This document shows positions 36,606-46,050 of a DNA stretch of 64,000 nt, one piece after another. The stretch's first letter is position 1, and each line of letters opens with the position of its first letter. This DNA comes from SHAN690 sp038131955 (lineage in GTDB: Bacteria; Bacteroidota; Bacteroidia; Flavobacteriales_G; Salibacteraceae): the NCBI GenBank assembly GCA_038131955.1, contig JAYPQK010000009.1, positions 310,001 through 374,000 on the forward strand, written 5' to 3'. The translations under genes were made by a program, and so were the position numbers. Under the pieces are notes generated by a model, which did no database searches, had not been told where the DNA came from, and saw nothing but the letters and a program-made list of their open reading frames with translations.

Positions 36606-36672
36606 TCGACACGGTTTGGACTATTGAGCCAAAGGAGTGATTTTGATTCAAACCTAATTGACTATTTCCACT

Positions 36673-37254
36673 ATGAAGACCTATTTCGCTTTATTGATCA
36701 TTTTCATATCGACCATCGCGTTTGGACAAAAGGACGATCCAAAGGATTACATCGAAGAAGGATTTGTCGTGCTTAAGGATAACACCTCTGATACCATCCG
36801 TGGAAAGGTTCGAGAGCGGAATTCGTTCGTAGCCGCCCAGTTGAATACTTGGCTTATGCATCCTGATGGAAGTTTTGTGAAGTACAAGACCCGTGACGTC
36901 CGTGCTGTCGGAATAGGGCAAGATCTTTACTATAAAAAGGACAAGATGCCAGGCGGAGCTCCCGGAGCCTTGCTCAAGGTCGGTGTGCGCGGAAAGGTTA
37001 CCTGCTATGAGATGCATAGTTCTATGGATGTGACCTACTACCTGCAAAAGGAAGGCGACAAGAAGGCGCGTACGATCACATCGGCACCCAAGCGAAACAC
37101 GTTTAAGGATCAGAAAAAGTTGGCCAAGTATTTTGCCGATGATCAGGAGATCTATCAAAAGGTCAAAAGCAAAGAATACGATTGCTCCATGACTCCGAGG
37201 ATCGTTCGTGAATACAACGAGCGGCATCCCACTTCGGGCAACGGAATCAATTGA
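36673..37254 (+). CDS. Exported protein of unknown function
   Basis: I do not recognise this 193-residue protein. It has a clear signal peptide (MKTYFALLIIFISTIAFGQ) and a mixed charged body with DTIRGKVRERNSF early, and two cysteines (TCYEMH and YDCSM) late in the sequence. The DTIxGxV-like start is reminiscent of small exported Bacteroidota proteins of unknown role. The stop abuts the stop of the convergent gene with no base between. The 67-base gap after cysQ shows no convincing promoter box. Confidence 0.65.
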   Translation: MKTYFALLIIFISTIAFGQKDDPKDYIEEGFVVLKDNTSDTIRGKVRERNSFVAAQLNTWLMHPDGSFVKYKTRDVRAVGIGQDLYYKKDKMPGGAPGALLKVGVRGKVTCYEMHSSMDVTYYLQKEGDKKARTITSAPKRNTFKDQKKLAKYFADDQEIYQKVKSKEYDCSMTPRIVREYNERHPTSGNGIN

Positions 37255-38289
37255 TCAGTCAAAGCTCAGCTTCGCCATGTTCCCATTTCTTCCTGCTGCC
37301 CATCCGGTAGTGCCGTGGAGATCGCATGTGAAATAACCTTCGTTACCCATCGGCCTCCAGGTCAAACCTCCGTCGTAGCTGAGGTCGCTTCCCGTTCGTC
37401 CCACTGCCACTAGCATGGAACCGTCGTCGTTGCTCGCGACGCAAGAACGATAGCCTCTCGGATTCTGCACGGTAATACCTAGCCAGGATGATCCGCGCTG
37501 CAGAATGGCGCAGTTTGATCGTGCATTCGTGCTATCCAAATAGCTTCCACCTACTGCAGCAAATCCATGATCAGGAACGGAGCAAATCGAGAAGATCCCG
37601 CTTCCGGGATTGCTCTCAATGGGGATGAGATGCTCCTTTTTCAATTGACCTGTCAGATCAAACTCGAAGATTCGGCTCTTCGGTCCGCCTCCCGTCGCAA
37701 TGTAGAAGACCGTGTCGGTCAGCACGACTCCCGTTCCACTGGCGGCGTATCCGGCTTCGTTACTGTCCAAGACAGGTCGGAGGTTCTCCGGTAGGGCAGA
37801 CCAGGTCTTTCCGTGATCCGTCGTAGTGAGGACCGCCATCCGCCCATCGACCGGATCCCCATAGGCCACCCCAAGTCCGGAGGGTAGAAAATCGAAACCG
37901 TCGAAGAAGACTTCTGGAGTGGAATCCGAGTACACATTGATCCAGTCCTTCCCTCCGTTGCTTGTTCGGTAGATAGCCACGCCATTTCCTGAACTCATCA
38001 CAATGGCTTCTTGCGCGCTGAACGCCTCGATGTCTCTGAAGTCCAATTCAGCCCCGCTAGGTATTTGCATGGATCGCCAAGTTTCTCCGTTCGTCGTTGT
38101 TAGCACCGTTCCTTCCGTTCCGCTGGCCCAAGCCACGATTTCTGAGAGGACATGCATCCCGCGAAGGTGGGCTTTGGTGACACGCTCAGTAGGCTTCCAA
38201 ACAGGCTGAATCTTGCTTGCAGTTTCTGGCTGTTTCGGTCCGCAAGCAGTGATGAGAACAACGATGAGTAAAATGAATCTCCTCTTCAT
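37255..38289 (-). CDS. Beta-propeller lipoprotein with YCF48/BNR-like repeats
   Basis: A 344-residue lipoprotein (signal ending LITACG, Cys near residue 16) with repeated Asp-box-like units such as TTTNGETWRS, RTSNGGKDWINV, TTTDHGKTWSAL and SYDGGLTWRPM. These repeats mark a six- or seven-bladed propeller of the YCF48/sialidase-like type. Relatives include the photosystem II assembly factor HCF136 and many unannotated exported proteins. Substrate and role are unknown. A near-match promoter box TAGTATTG lies at 38294-38301 on the minus strand. Confidence 0.78.
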   Translation of the reverse strand: MKRRFILLIVVLITACGPKQPETASKIQPVWKPTERVTKAHLRGMHVLSEIVAWASGTEGTVLTTTNGETWRSMQIPSGAELDFRDIEAFSAQEAIVMSSGNGVAIYRTSNGGKDWINVYSDSTPEVFFDGFDFLPSGLGVAYGDPVDGRMAVLTTTDHGKTWSALPENLRPVLDSNEAGYAASGTGVVLTDTVFYIATGGGPKSRIFEFDLTGQLKKEHLIPIESNPGSGIFSICSVPDHGFAAVGGSYLDSTNARSNCAILQRGSSWLGITVQNPRGYRSCVASNDDGSMLVAVGRTGSDLSYDGGLTWRPMGNEGYFTCDLHGTTGWAAGRNGNMAKLSFD

Positions 38290-38345
38290 CTTTCAATACT
38301 ACGATTTGCCGTTCATTTTGACGACGGTCTTTGTGCAGGTCTCCT

Positions 38346-38353
38346 TACCTTCG
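38346..38353 (+). promoter_or_regulatory. Possible -7 box TACCTTCG before gmd
   Basis: TACCTTCG differs from TAnnTTTG at one base and ends five bases before the gmd ATG. TAnnTTCG variants also occur before gldA, the PLP enzyme and the 45995 lipoprotein, so the deviation may be tolerated. Confidence 0.35.
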
Positions 38354-38358
38354 CGACC

Positions 38359-39447
38359 ATGTCGAAAGTTGCACTGATCACAGGGATCACAGGCCAAGAT
38401 GGAGCTTACTTGGCGGAATTCCTACTCAATAAGGGCTATGTAGTACACGGTATCAAGCGCCGCAGCAGCCTCTTTAATACGGAACGCATTGATCACCTTT
38501 ATCAGGATCCTCATGAGAAGGATCTTCGGTTCAAGCTACACTACGGTGATTTAACCGATAGCACGAACCTGATCCGGATCATTCAGGAGACCCAGCCGGA
38601 TGAGATCTACAACCTCGCCGCTCAGAGTCACGTGAAGGTTTCTTTCGAGACGCCGGAATACACGGCGAATTCAGACGCGCTCGGCACTCTGCGTATCCTC
38701 GAGGCTATTCGCATCCTCGGTCGAATTGAGAAGACCAAATTTTATCAAGCTTCAACGAGTGAGCTCTACGGTAAGGTGCAAGAGATTCCTCAGACAGAGG
38801 AAACACCATTCTACCCACGAAGTCCGTATGGCGTTGCTAAACTTTACGCTTTCTGGATCTGTAAGAACTATCGCGAGGCCTACAACATGTTTGCTTGCAA
38901 CGGTATCCTCTTCAACCACGAATCACCGCTCCGCGGTGAGACCTTCGTGACCCGAAAGATCACGCGCGCTGCTGCGAAGTATAAGCTGGGTCTTCAGAAG
39001 AAACTCTTTCTTGGGAACCTCGACGCTAAGCGCGATTGGGGTCACGCCCAAGACTACGTAGAGGGAATGTGGCTCATGCTTCAGCAAGATGAACCGGAAG
39101 ATTTCGTCCTCGCCACTGGAAAGACCATCACGGTAAAAGAGTTCGTCGAAATGTCATTCAAGGAAGTGGGTGTTGAATTAGAATGGTCAGGCGAAGGAGT
39201 AGATGAAAAAGGTACCGACAAAGCGACTGGCGAAGTGTTCGTGGAGGTCGATCCTTCTTATTTCCGTCCGACCGAAGTCGATCTTTTGATCGGTGATGCT
39301 ACTAAGGCCAAGGAGAAATTGGGTTGGGAGCCAAAGCGCAGCGTGGAGCAACTTTGTCATGAGATGGTGACTTCCGATTACGAACGATTCAGTCGAGATA
39401 AGTACTTGATGGAGGGTGGTCACCAAGTGGTCCAAAGTCACGAGTGA
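38359..39447 (+). CDS. gmd: GDP-mannose 4,6-dehydratase
   Basis: A 362-residue extended short-chain dehydrogenase. NADP-binding motif GITGQDGAYLAEFLL, substrate-specific RRSSLFNTERIDHL, and catalytic residues in STSELYGK and PYGVAKLYA, plus NHESPLRGETFVTRKITRA. It converts GDP-mannose to GDP-4-keto-6-deoxymannose, the first step to GDP-L-fucose. First gene of a five-gene surface-polysaccharide operon; overlaps fcl by one base. Confidence 0.96.
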   Translation: MSKVALITGITGQDGAYLAEFLLNKGYVVHGIKRRSSLFNTERIDHLYQDPHEKDLRFKLHYGDLTDSTNLIRIIQETQPDEIYNLAAQSHVKVSFETPEYTANSDALGTLRILEAIRILGRIEKTKFYQASTSELYGKVQEIPQTEETPFYPRSPYGVAKLYAFWICKNYREAYNMFACNGILFNHESPLRGETFVTRKITRAAAKYKLGLQKKLFLGNLDAKRDWGHAQDYVEGMWLMLQQDEPEDFVLATGKTITVKEFVEMSFKEVGVELEWSGEGVDEKGTDKATGEVFVEVDPSYFRPTEVDLLIGDATKAKEKLGWEPKRSVEQLCHEMVTSDYERFSRDKYLMEGGHQVVQSHE

Positions 39448-40394
39448 TGATGCAAAAGGACAGTAAGATCTATGTGGCAGGGCATCGAGGTATGGTCGGT
39501 TCTGCCATCGTTCGAAAGCTCGAGTCGGAAGGGTATTCCAACATCGTCAAAAGGAGGTCATCGGAACTGGATCTACGAGATCAGTCTGCGGTGAATGCCT
39601 TCTTCGAAAATGAACGACCCGAGTTCGTCTTTATGTCCGCCGCGAAGGTGGGAGGCATCGTCGCCAACAACACCTATCGCGCTGATTTCATCTACGACAA
39701 CATGATGATCGAGGCAAATGTGATTCACGCCTCTTACTCCTATCAAGTCAAGAAAATGCTCTTCCTAGGGTCGAGCTGTATTTATCCCAAATTGGCACCT
39801 CAACCATTGAAAGAGGAGTACCTGTTGGAAGGTTACCTTGAGCCAACCAATGAGCCCTATGCCATCGCCAAGATCGCAGGGATCAAGATGAGCGAGGCCT
39901 TCCGCGACCAATACGGATGCAACTTCATCTCTGCCATGCCAACGAACTTGTACGGGCCGAACGATAATTACGACCTTCAAAACTCACACGTTCTTCCTGC
40001 CCTCCTTCGCAAGTTTCACGCTGCGGTGCAAGAAGGTAGAAAGGAAGTGGAGATCTGGGGAACTGGTTCGCCAAGAAGAGAATTCTTGCACGTAGACGAC
40101 CTCGCTGATGCTTGTGTCTTCCTGATGAACGAGTATGACGAGAAAGGGTTTGTGAATGTGGGTACGGGCTCCGACGTTTCCATTAAAGAGTTAGCAGAGA
40201 TGGTTGCCCGCGTTACCAGATTTGAAGGGGAGCTCGTTTTTAATACCTCTAAGCCTGATGGAACGCCTAGAAAATTGATGGACAGTGGACGCTTACACCG
40301 ACTCGGCTGGAAGCACCGCATTGAGTTGGAAGAGGGAATTCGTGCCGTGTACAACGATGTGAAGGACTCCGAGCTGTTCACGGTTTCCGCTTAA
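39447..40394 (+). CDS. fcl: GDP-L-fucose synthase
   Basis: A 315-residue epimerase/reductase with cofactor motif GHRGMVGSAIVRKL and catalytic GSSCIYP and EPYAIAKIAG. It turns GDP-4-keto-6-deoxymannose into GDP-L-fucose. The sequence GTGATGATG at the junction offers three starts; the ATG at 39447 shares its A with the gmd stop codon. The pair gmd-fcl indicates that fucose (or a derivative) is part of the glycan made by this operon. Confidence 0.95.
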   Translation: MMQKDSKIYVAGHRGMVGSAIVRKLESEGYSNIVKRRSSELDLRDQSAVNAFFENERPEFVFMSAAKVGGIVANNTYRADFIYDNMMIEANVIHASYSYQVKKMLFLGSSCIYPKLAPQPLKEEYLLEGYLEPTNEPYAIAKIAGIKMSEAFRDQYGCNFISAMPTNLYGPNDNYDLQNSHVLPALLRKFHAAVQEGRKEVEIWGTGSPRREFLHVDDLADACVFLMNEYDEKGFVNVGTGSDVSIKELAEMVARVTRFEGELVFNTSKPDGTPRKLMDSGRLHRLGWKHRIELEEGIRAVYNDVKDSELFTVSA

Positions 40395-40403
40395 CTTCGT
40401 GAT

Positions 40404-41954
40404 ATGCGCAAGTTCATCGGGATAATTCTGATCCTGACATCTTCCTACGGGGCTGTAGCTCAATTCGGGATGTCACCTCTAAACCCGGTGCATACACCTT
40501 TGGTCAGGGACCACATTGCGAAGCAAAAGACCACCCAGCAAACCGCGTGCTGGCCTTTCATTCTTCCAGCAGATGAACTGGACTCACTTGCCGATGCTGA
40601 CACCAAGAACTGGACGCGCAAGGAGTACGAAATGTGGGTGATGCGTAAGCTTCGCAACGAGCATTTGATCGAGATCCGTGAACCTGATTTTTCCTTGAAC
40701 CTAGATGCCGGCTTCAACTTAGAAGGGGCACGACAGCTCGATGATCAGGGTAGAAGGATGTACACCAATACACGTGGCATCCAAGTGACGGGTACGGTCG
40801 GTAAGAAAGTGTTCTTCGGATCGAGCTTCTACGAGAATCAATCCATTTTCCCGAACTACCTAGATAGCATTGTGTCGAAGCGTGGAGACTTCAATAACGA
40901 GGCCGACCCAGAGCGAGGCAGCGTACCCGGCTATGGCAGGTGGAAGCCTTTCAATACATCGGATAGCTACGATTATGACTATACCCTCGGAACTGGCTAT
41001 GTCGGCGTGGCTCTTGGAAAGCGCTCGTTCATTCAACTCGGACACGACAAGCAATTCATTGGCTACGGTCATCGCTCTTTATTCCTCTCAGACGTTTCGG
41101 CTCCCTATCCTTTTCTCCGTACACACTTGAGTTTCTTTGAGGGAAAGCTTACGTACTCAGAGACTTGGGCAGTCCTTCAATCACTTGAGCGTATTGCGCC
41201 GAATTACAACGATAAAGAAGCTATGTTCAGGAGGTTGGGAGGGCGGTTTTCATATCTGCACTTCCAAGCAACCAGCTGGTTGGGTCTAGGATTCTTTAAT
41301 GGGACCACTTGGAAATGGAGAGACAACAATCATCCTTCGGATATCAGCTTCTACATGCCACTAGGAGGTGTGTATGCTCCTTCTGGAACTCGCAATCAGT
41401 TATCAGGATTGAATGCTGAGGTTCGCCCTATATCGTGGTTGTCAATGTATGGGCAATTCGGTATGAATCACCGGGGCGGGGAATTGGCACAATTGGGATT
41501 AAGGGTAGCTGATTTGATTCCCGGCTTGAACGTCCGCTTGGAGTATAATCGCATCGGTAACAACGCTTACTTCAATGAATTGGGTAACAATCTGGTCATC
41601 CAAGAACCCTTTTTAATGACAGATGCGCTGGATTACTACCAGCATAATGATCAAGGATTAGGGCACCCCTTTTTAGTCAATGTAAATGAAGTGTTGGTGC
41701 ATATGCGTTATAGATGGAGAGACTTCTTTGCTTCTGGAGTGTATCATAATTTTAATCGTGTTACCTCCTATGGTCAAACGGGGATCGATCTCTTCCAATT
41801 CGAAGCGGGCTACATCATCAATCCGAGAAGCAACGCCCAGATCGTGATCGGAAACATCAATCGAACCGAAAGGAGAGCGACAACCTCTTCCCTCGATACT
41901 TACACCTACTTCGCGTTTCGAACTCAGTTATTCAACACCTATAGAGACTTTTAG
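40404..41954 (+). CDS. Wzi-like capsule-assembly outer-membrane protein (copy A)
   Basis: A 516-residue protein with signal peptide (cleavage near GAVAQF) and a beta-strand-rich body. The segment FIGYGHRSLFLSDVSAPYPFLRT is typical of Bacteroidota Wzi-like barrels thought to anchor or export capsule at the surface. A closely similar segment occurs in the gene at 43045, so the two are paralogues flanking the wecA-like gene. It starts nine bases after fcl. The exact sugar bound is unknown. Confidence 0.75.
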   Translation: MRKFIGIILILTSSYGAVAQFGMSPLNPVHTPLVRDHIAKQKTTQQTACWPFILPADELDSLADADTKNWTRKEYEMWVMRKLRNEHLIEIREPDFSLNLDAGFNLEGARQLDDQGRRMYTNTRGIQVTGTVGKKVFFGSSFYENQSIFPNYLDSIVSKRGDFNNEADPERGSVPGYGRWKPFNTSDSYDYDYTLGTGYVGVALGKRSFIQLGHDKQFIGYGHRSLFLSDVSAPYPFLRTHLSFFEGKLTYSETWAVLQSLERIAPNYNDKEAMFRRLGGRFSYLHFQATSWLGLGFFNGTTWKWRDNNHPSDISFYMPLGGVYAPSGTRNQLSGLNAEVRPISWLSMYGQFGMNHRGGELAQLGLRVADLIPGLNVRLEYNRIGNNAYFNELGNNLVIQEPFLMTDALDYYQHNDQGLGHPFLVNVNEVLVHMRYRWRDFFASGVYHNFNRVTSYGQTGIDLFQFEAGYIINPRSNAQIVIGNINRTERRATTSSLDTYTYFAFRTQLFNTYRDF

Positions 41955-41956
41955 CC

Positions 41957-43048
41957 ATGGTCAGTATCCTACTTGCATTCATCACAGCCTTGGTCGTTTC
42001 GGTCTTGTCTACCCCGGCATTGATCAAGGTGGCCTACCTCAAGCGCTTGGTCGATGAACCCGGCGAAGAGCGCAAGCTTCACTTCCGTCGCATTCCTACG
42101 ATCGGCGGGATCATCATTTTCGCCGGAACCCTCTTTTCCTTCCTCATGTGGTATCCGTTTGAGGAGATTTCAGACATGTGGCAATTGGGTCGTGCCCTGA
42201 AGGATTTTAAGTACATCGGCGCTACCATGATCCTCCTTTTCTTCATCGGGATTAAGGATGATATTATTGGAACCGCACCCGTAAAGAAACTGGTCGGACA
42301 CTTGATCGTGGCGTTCATCTTGGTCATCATGGGTGATATCCAGATCACGAGCATGTATGGCATTTTCGGGATCGAAGAATTACCCGAGTGGGGGAGCATC
42401 TTCCTGTCCATCTTGACTTACACGGCCATTGTGAATGCCATCAACCTCATCGACGGTGTTGATGGTCTCGCGGGTGGGGTAGGACTAATCGCTTCCGTGG
42501 CTATGGGGATATGGTTCTACATGGCCGGAGCCAATGAGCATGCCGTATTAGCCTTTGCTTTGTCTGGAAGCTTGATCGGATTCTTGGTCTTCAACTTTTC
42601 TCCGGCTAAGATCTTCATGGGTGATAGTGGGTCGCTAACCATCGGGCTCATCCTTTCCATCTTGGCGATCAAGTTGATCGAATTTCCGGTGGAGCGCCTG
42701 CCGAATGATCTTCTGGGAGTTTCCAAGCCGGTGTTCGCCATGGCTGCCCTGGTGTATCCACTTACCGATACGCTGCGCATATTCATTTACCGTTTATCTC
42801 GCGGCTCGTCTCCTTTCGCAGCCGACCGGAATCACATACACCATAGATTGCTGGACCTCGGACTGGGTCATCGCAAGACCGTCCTTCTCATCTACGCCAC
42901 CTCGATCTTTATCATCCTGCTCTCTACTAGCATCCAACAAGATCCGAGTATGGTGATGATCATCACGGCAGTGGTAGCACTGGTCGTGTCCCAGATTCCG
43001 GGATTGATCTTGATGCTCAAGAAAAAACGTGAATTGACCAAGGCTTGA
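41957..43048 (+). CDS. Polyprenyl-phosphate GlcNAc-1-phosphate transferase (WecA/MraY family)
   Basis: A 363-residue membrane enzyme with about ten helices. Conserved cytoplasmic-loop motifs: KLHFRRIPTIGGI, the magnesium-binding DDIIG, NAINLIDGVDGLAG, MGDSGSLTIG and the HIHHRLLDLG loop. It transfers a sugar phosphate from a UDP-sugar to undecaprenyl phosphate, starting a lipid-linked glycan. Position between two Wzi-like genes and after gmd-fcl places it in surface-polysaccharide synthesis. The sugar (GlcNAc or a related one) is inferred from the family. Confidence 0.92.
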   Translation: MVSILLAFITALVVSVLSTPALIKVAYLKRLVDEPGEERKLHFRRIPTIGGIIIFAGTLFSFLMWYPFEEISDMWQLGRALKDFKYIGATMILLFFIGIKDDIIGTAPVKKLVGHLIVAFILVIMGDIQITSMYGIFGIEELPEWGSIFLSILTYTAIVNAINLIDGVDGLAGGVGLIASVAMGIWFYMAGANEHAVLAFALSGSLIGFLVFNFSPAKIFMGDSGSLTIGLILSILAIKLIEFPVERLPNDLLGVSKPVFAMAALVYPLTDTLRIFIYRLSRGSSPFAADRNHIHHRLLDLGLGHRKTVLLIYATSIFIILLSTSIQQDPSMVMIITAVVALVVSQIPGLILMLKKKRELTKA

Positions 43049-44643
43049 GATTCCTTCTTTACATAGGATTGATCTGTCTGCCACTTTTGGGAACCGCTCA
43101 GGAGGGAAGACTCCCGTTAGAGTATTTCACGAATACAAAGGCAGAGATCCTGATGAAGGAAAAGGCCAAAGAAGTGCACCCGGAGATCCGTCCCTACAGC
43201 TTCTGGACGATACAAGAGAATACGGAGGCTCCTTCTGAAGATTCGGAGAGCTATGCAACCTTAGCCCACAAGAGAAAGAAGTCCTCGTACCTGAGGGTTA
43301 CACCCAGACTCGATCTGCTGGGTTACAATCAAGGTGGCTCGGAGCATCGCTTGGGAGCTTCTGCCACAGGGGGTCTTGGACTCGGAGTGGGGATCAAAAA
43401 CCGATTCTATCTCGATGCCGAAGGTTTGCTCGGATATGTGAATCCACCAACATATTATGAACGGATCATCGACAGCCTTCGCGCTTATCCAGGCTTTGCC
43501 TATGTCAAAGATGCCCAGCGACAGGATACCGGGTTTTCCTTCGAGCAGCTTACATTGACCGCAGCCTTCAAGGCGTCCAAGCACTTCGAGTTCTTCGCGG
43601 GTCGCGGACGCAACTTTATCGGTGAAGGTTATCGCTCCATGTTCCTGAGCGATTTTGCCTCCAACTACAACTATTTCCGCACCGACATGAACGTGTGGCG
43701 TATCAAGTACATGGTCATGTATGCGCAGATGCGTCAGGCGAACAATTATCCGGACCGAATGCATCCGATGACCAATAAGTACGCAACAATGCACTACTTG
43801 AGTGTCAACCTCACCGATTGGTGGAGCGTCGGTGCCTTTGAGACGATCGTATGGGAATCAGAAGACTCCGTACAAAAGAGAAATTTCGACTTCAATTACC
43901 TCAATCCAGCCATCTTCTACCGTCCGGTCGAGTACGGAATGGGGTCGAGTGATAACGCTCTGCTGGGATTCAGTTCAAGCCTTCGTCCGACCGCGGGCCT
44001 GACTCTCTATGGTCAGATATTACTGGATGAATTCCTCTTCGGCGAGTGGTCATCCACCATTCGAAGAAGGGTGACGGGTGATAGCACGATCCGTACCGGA
44101 TATTGGGCCAATAAACAATCGTACCAGTTAGGTTTCAAGTACCTCGAACCCTTTGGGTGGAAGGATGCGTCGGTCTTGGCAGAAGTGAATGTGGTGAGAC
44201 CCTTTACCTATGGACACAGTAATGTGAGGCAAAGCTATGTGCACATGAATCAATCCCTAGCTCATCCGCTTGGGGCCAACTTCATCGAGTGGGTACAGGT
44301 CACCAGTTGGCAACCGGGGCCATGGAGAGTTGCGCTGTTTTCTACTTATTCACGGAAGGGTTATTCCAACCAGATCGCTTTCATGGGCGAAGATCCGCTC
44401 GTTTCAAACCGCGACCGAGATGAGATCAATCGCGAGCACGAAAATTTCTTGACCCAGGGTAGAAGGGTTGATGTAGGAAACATGCGATTGTTGGTCGGTT
44501 ATACGCTAATTGAAGACTGGAACCTTAGGGCCGAAGCGAGCATTCACTATCGAGTTGAACGTACCAAGCACTCCACCGATGACATGATCTTCTTCGGACT
44601 TGGTGTGCGAACGGCATTGTGGAATCACACGCGAAACCTCTGA
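43045..44643 (+). CDS. Wzi-like capsule-assembly outer-membrane protein (copy B)
   Basis: A 532-residue protein whose signal peptide (RFLLYIGLICLPLLGTAQ) requires the TTG start at 43045, which overlaps the stop of the wecA-like gene by four bases. The body is barrel-like and includes FIGEGYRSMFLSDFASNYNYFRT in outline, the same block seen in copy A (identical IG, G, RS, FLSD, Y and RT positions). Last gene of the operon; its TGA abuts the stop of the convergent cupin gene. Confidence 0.75.
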   Translation: MRFLLYIGLICLPLLGTAQEGRLPLEYFTNTKAEILMKEKAKEVHPEIRPYSFWTIQENTEAPSEDSESYATLAHKRKKSSYLRVTPRLDLLGYNQGGSEHRLGASATGGLGLGVGIKNRFYLDAEGLLGYVNPPTYYERIIDSLRAYPGFAYVKDAQRQDTGFSFEQLTLTAAFKASKHFEFFAGRGRNFIGEGYRSMFLSDFASNYNYFRTDMNVWRIKYMVMYAQMRQANNYPDRMHPMTNKYATMHYLSVNLTDWWSVGAFETIVWESEDSVQKRNFDFNYLNPAIFYRPVEYGMGSSDNALLGFSSSLRPTAGLTLYGQILLDEFLFGEWSSTIRRRVTGDSTIRTGYWANKQSYQLGFKYLEPFGWKDASVLAEVNVVRPFTYGHSNVRQSYVHMNQSLAHPLGANFIEWVQVTSWQPGPWRVALFSTYSRKGYSNQIAFMGEDPLVSNRDRDEINREHENFLTQGRRVDVGNMRLLVGYTLIEDWNLRAEASIHYRVERTKHSTDDMIFFGLGVRTALWNHTRNL

Positions 44644-45003
44644 TCAGATCCTGTCTAGATCGTCCCGTCTCCTCTCATCGTCTGCATCTCCCGTATTGAT
44701 CGTGCTGGCTGGCTCAAAGAGCATGATGTGTACCTCTTCCTCAGCAATAGGACGATGCTTAACCTTACGAGGTACCACGATGAATTCGCCTTCAGAGATC
44801 ACTTCTGTCCGGTCTTCGAATTCCATCTTCAATGTACCCTTCAAAACATAGAATAATTCGTCTTCCTCGTCGTGTGAATGCCACACGAAATCTCCTTTGA
44901 GTTTGGCGACCTTGACTTGTTGACTGTTGAGTTCGGCTATGACCCGAGGATTCCAATGATCCTTGAAAAGAGTGAGCTTTTGTTTTGGGTCGATCGGCTT
45001 CAT
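44644..45003 (-). CDS. Single-domain cupin protein
   Basis: A 119-residue small cupin with metal-binding motif 1 FVWHSHDEEDELFYVLKG (two His and a Glu) and motif 2 GEFIVVPRKVKHRPIAE with His. Such proteins bind a metal and may be enzymes or sensors; the substrate cannot be told from the sequence. The start overlaps the upstream lipoprotein by four bases. An acidic/Arg-rich tail (DADDERRRDD) follows the fold. Confidence 0.85.
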   Translation of the reverse strand: MKPIDPKQKLTLFKDHWNPRVIAELNSQQVKVAKLKGDFVWHSHDEEDELFYVLKGTLKMEFEDRTEVISEGEFIVVPRKVKHRPIAEEEVHIMLFEPASTINTGDADDERRRDDLDRI

Positions 45004-45995
45004 AGGAGTCGTTCATCTACGGGTCGAACAAAGCCGAAATAGGGGGTAGAGATTCCTTCCTTCGGCATTTCGTTGAAGGCTCGGTAGAAGATGAAAGGAA
45101 CATCTGCGTCGATGCCGTTGAACTTCTTCCGAGCGAGTTCATGGAGCATCTTGTTCTCAGCGGCAAGAGCCAAGGTGTCTTTGATATTGATCCCGGATAC
45201 ATACTTGATCATCGTACAGATGTCTAGGTCGACACGCTGCGGAGTGATCTGAAAGATGATGGGTTTGGTTGGGATGGTATCAACCACCATCGGCATTGGA
45301 TAGCTGCCTTGAGCCAATTGAGTCAGCGAGTCATTGAAGGCGTCCATTTCCGCTTGGATCCTGAATTGCCAGAATTCACCTGCCGGTTGTGAACAAGTCT
45401 GGCCCAAGAGCATACGGTTGAAGGCGTTCACCACATAGCCTTTTTCCAATTCGGCCTGCGCTTCGCGAAAGAGTTGGATCGATGAAAGCCCCCCGAGCGT
45501 GTAGCGCTCAAACTGGATGATATTGAGCTTCCAGTCGTCCTCAAAGCGACCATAGAAGGTCGTGAGTAGATAAGTGTCACCTTCCCTTTTCGGTGCGATC
45601 ACCGAAACGAAGGACTCATTAGTGATTGATTGATATTGGATGATGTAATCGTCGTCCTTGTCGGTGCCTGAGATCAGTGCTACAGTCTCGTTGGCCGTTC
45701 CTACGCGGTGATACTGATCGACCGTGATGTATTGCTTGCTCTCGATCGAGCGTTGGGCTCGTTCCATGAATCCTGAAAGGTCTTCCGAGACCGAGGCCTT
45801 GAGATCGTCAGACATCAATCGCTTAAGTCCTTCGCTGTCATTGTCTCTCAGCGCCTCGACCACTTGTGCATCGAGCGCTCTAACTTCTTCCAGTACCTCT
45901 GGGTCAATGTTCTCGTTGCGGTAGGTTCCTACCTGGGTTTCTTGGCAGGAGATGATCAGGGTGGAGGTCAGAAATAGAGCAATGACTAAGCGCAT
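45000..45995 (-). CDS. Lipoprotein of unknown function with NTF2-like N-terminal region
   Basis: I do not recognise this 331-residue protein. It has a lipoprotein signal ending LIISC (Cys near residue 17). Residues about 30-165 (VRALDAQVVEALRDNDSEGLKRLM onward in outline, ending in FYGRFEDDWKLN) look like a SnoaL/NTF2-type alpha-beta domain. The C-terminal half, with FNRMLLGQTCSQPAGEF, resembles nothing I know. It is translationally coupled to the cupin gene (four-base overlap). A possible promoter box lies at 46021-46028. Confidence 0.65.
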   Translation of the reverse strand: MRLVIALFLTSTLIISCQETQVGTYRNENIDPEVLEEVRALDAQVVEALRDNDSEGLKRLMSDDLKASVSEDLSGFMERAQRSIESKQYITVDQYHRVGTANETVALISGTDKDDDYIIQYQSITNESFVSVIAPKREGDTYLLTTFYGRFEDDWKLNIIQFERYTLGGLSSIQLFREAQAELEKGYVVNAFNRMLLGQTCSQPAGEFWQFRIQAEMDAFNDSLTQLAQGSYPMPMVVDTIPTKPIIFQITPQRVDLDICTMIKYVSGINIKDTLALAAENKMLHELARKKFNGIDADVPFIFYRAFNEMPKEGISTPYFGFVRPVDERLL

Positions 45996-46020
45996 GAAGT
46001 ACCGCGGTTTAAATGGACGC

Positions 46021-46028
46021 CGAAGGTA
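46021..46028 (-). promoter_or_regulatory. Possible -7 box TACCTTCG before the lipoprotein-cupin pair
   Basis: TACCTTCG on the minus strand, one base from TAnnTTTG, 25 bases before the ATG at 45995 and after the end of the tolC-like gene. It suggests the pair is transcribed apart from the export operon. Confidence 0.35.
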
Positions 46029-46050
46029 AAAAGGAAAGGTCGGAAAGCCG

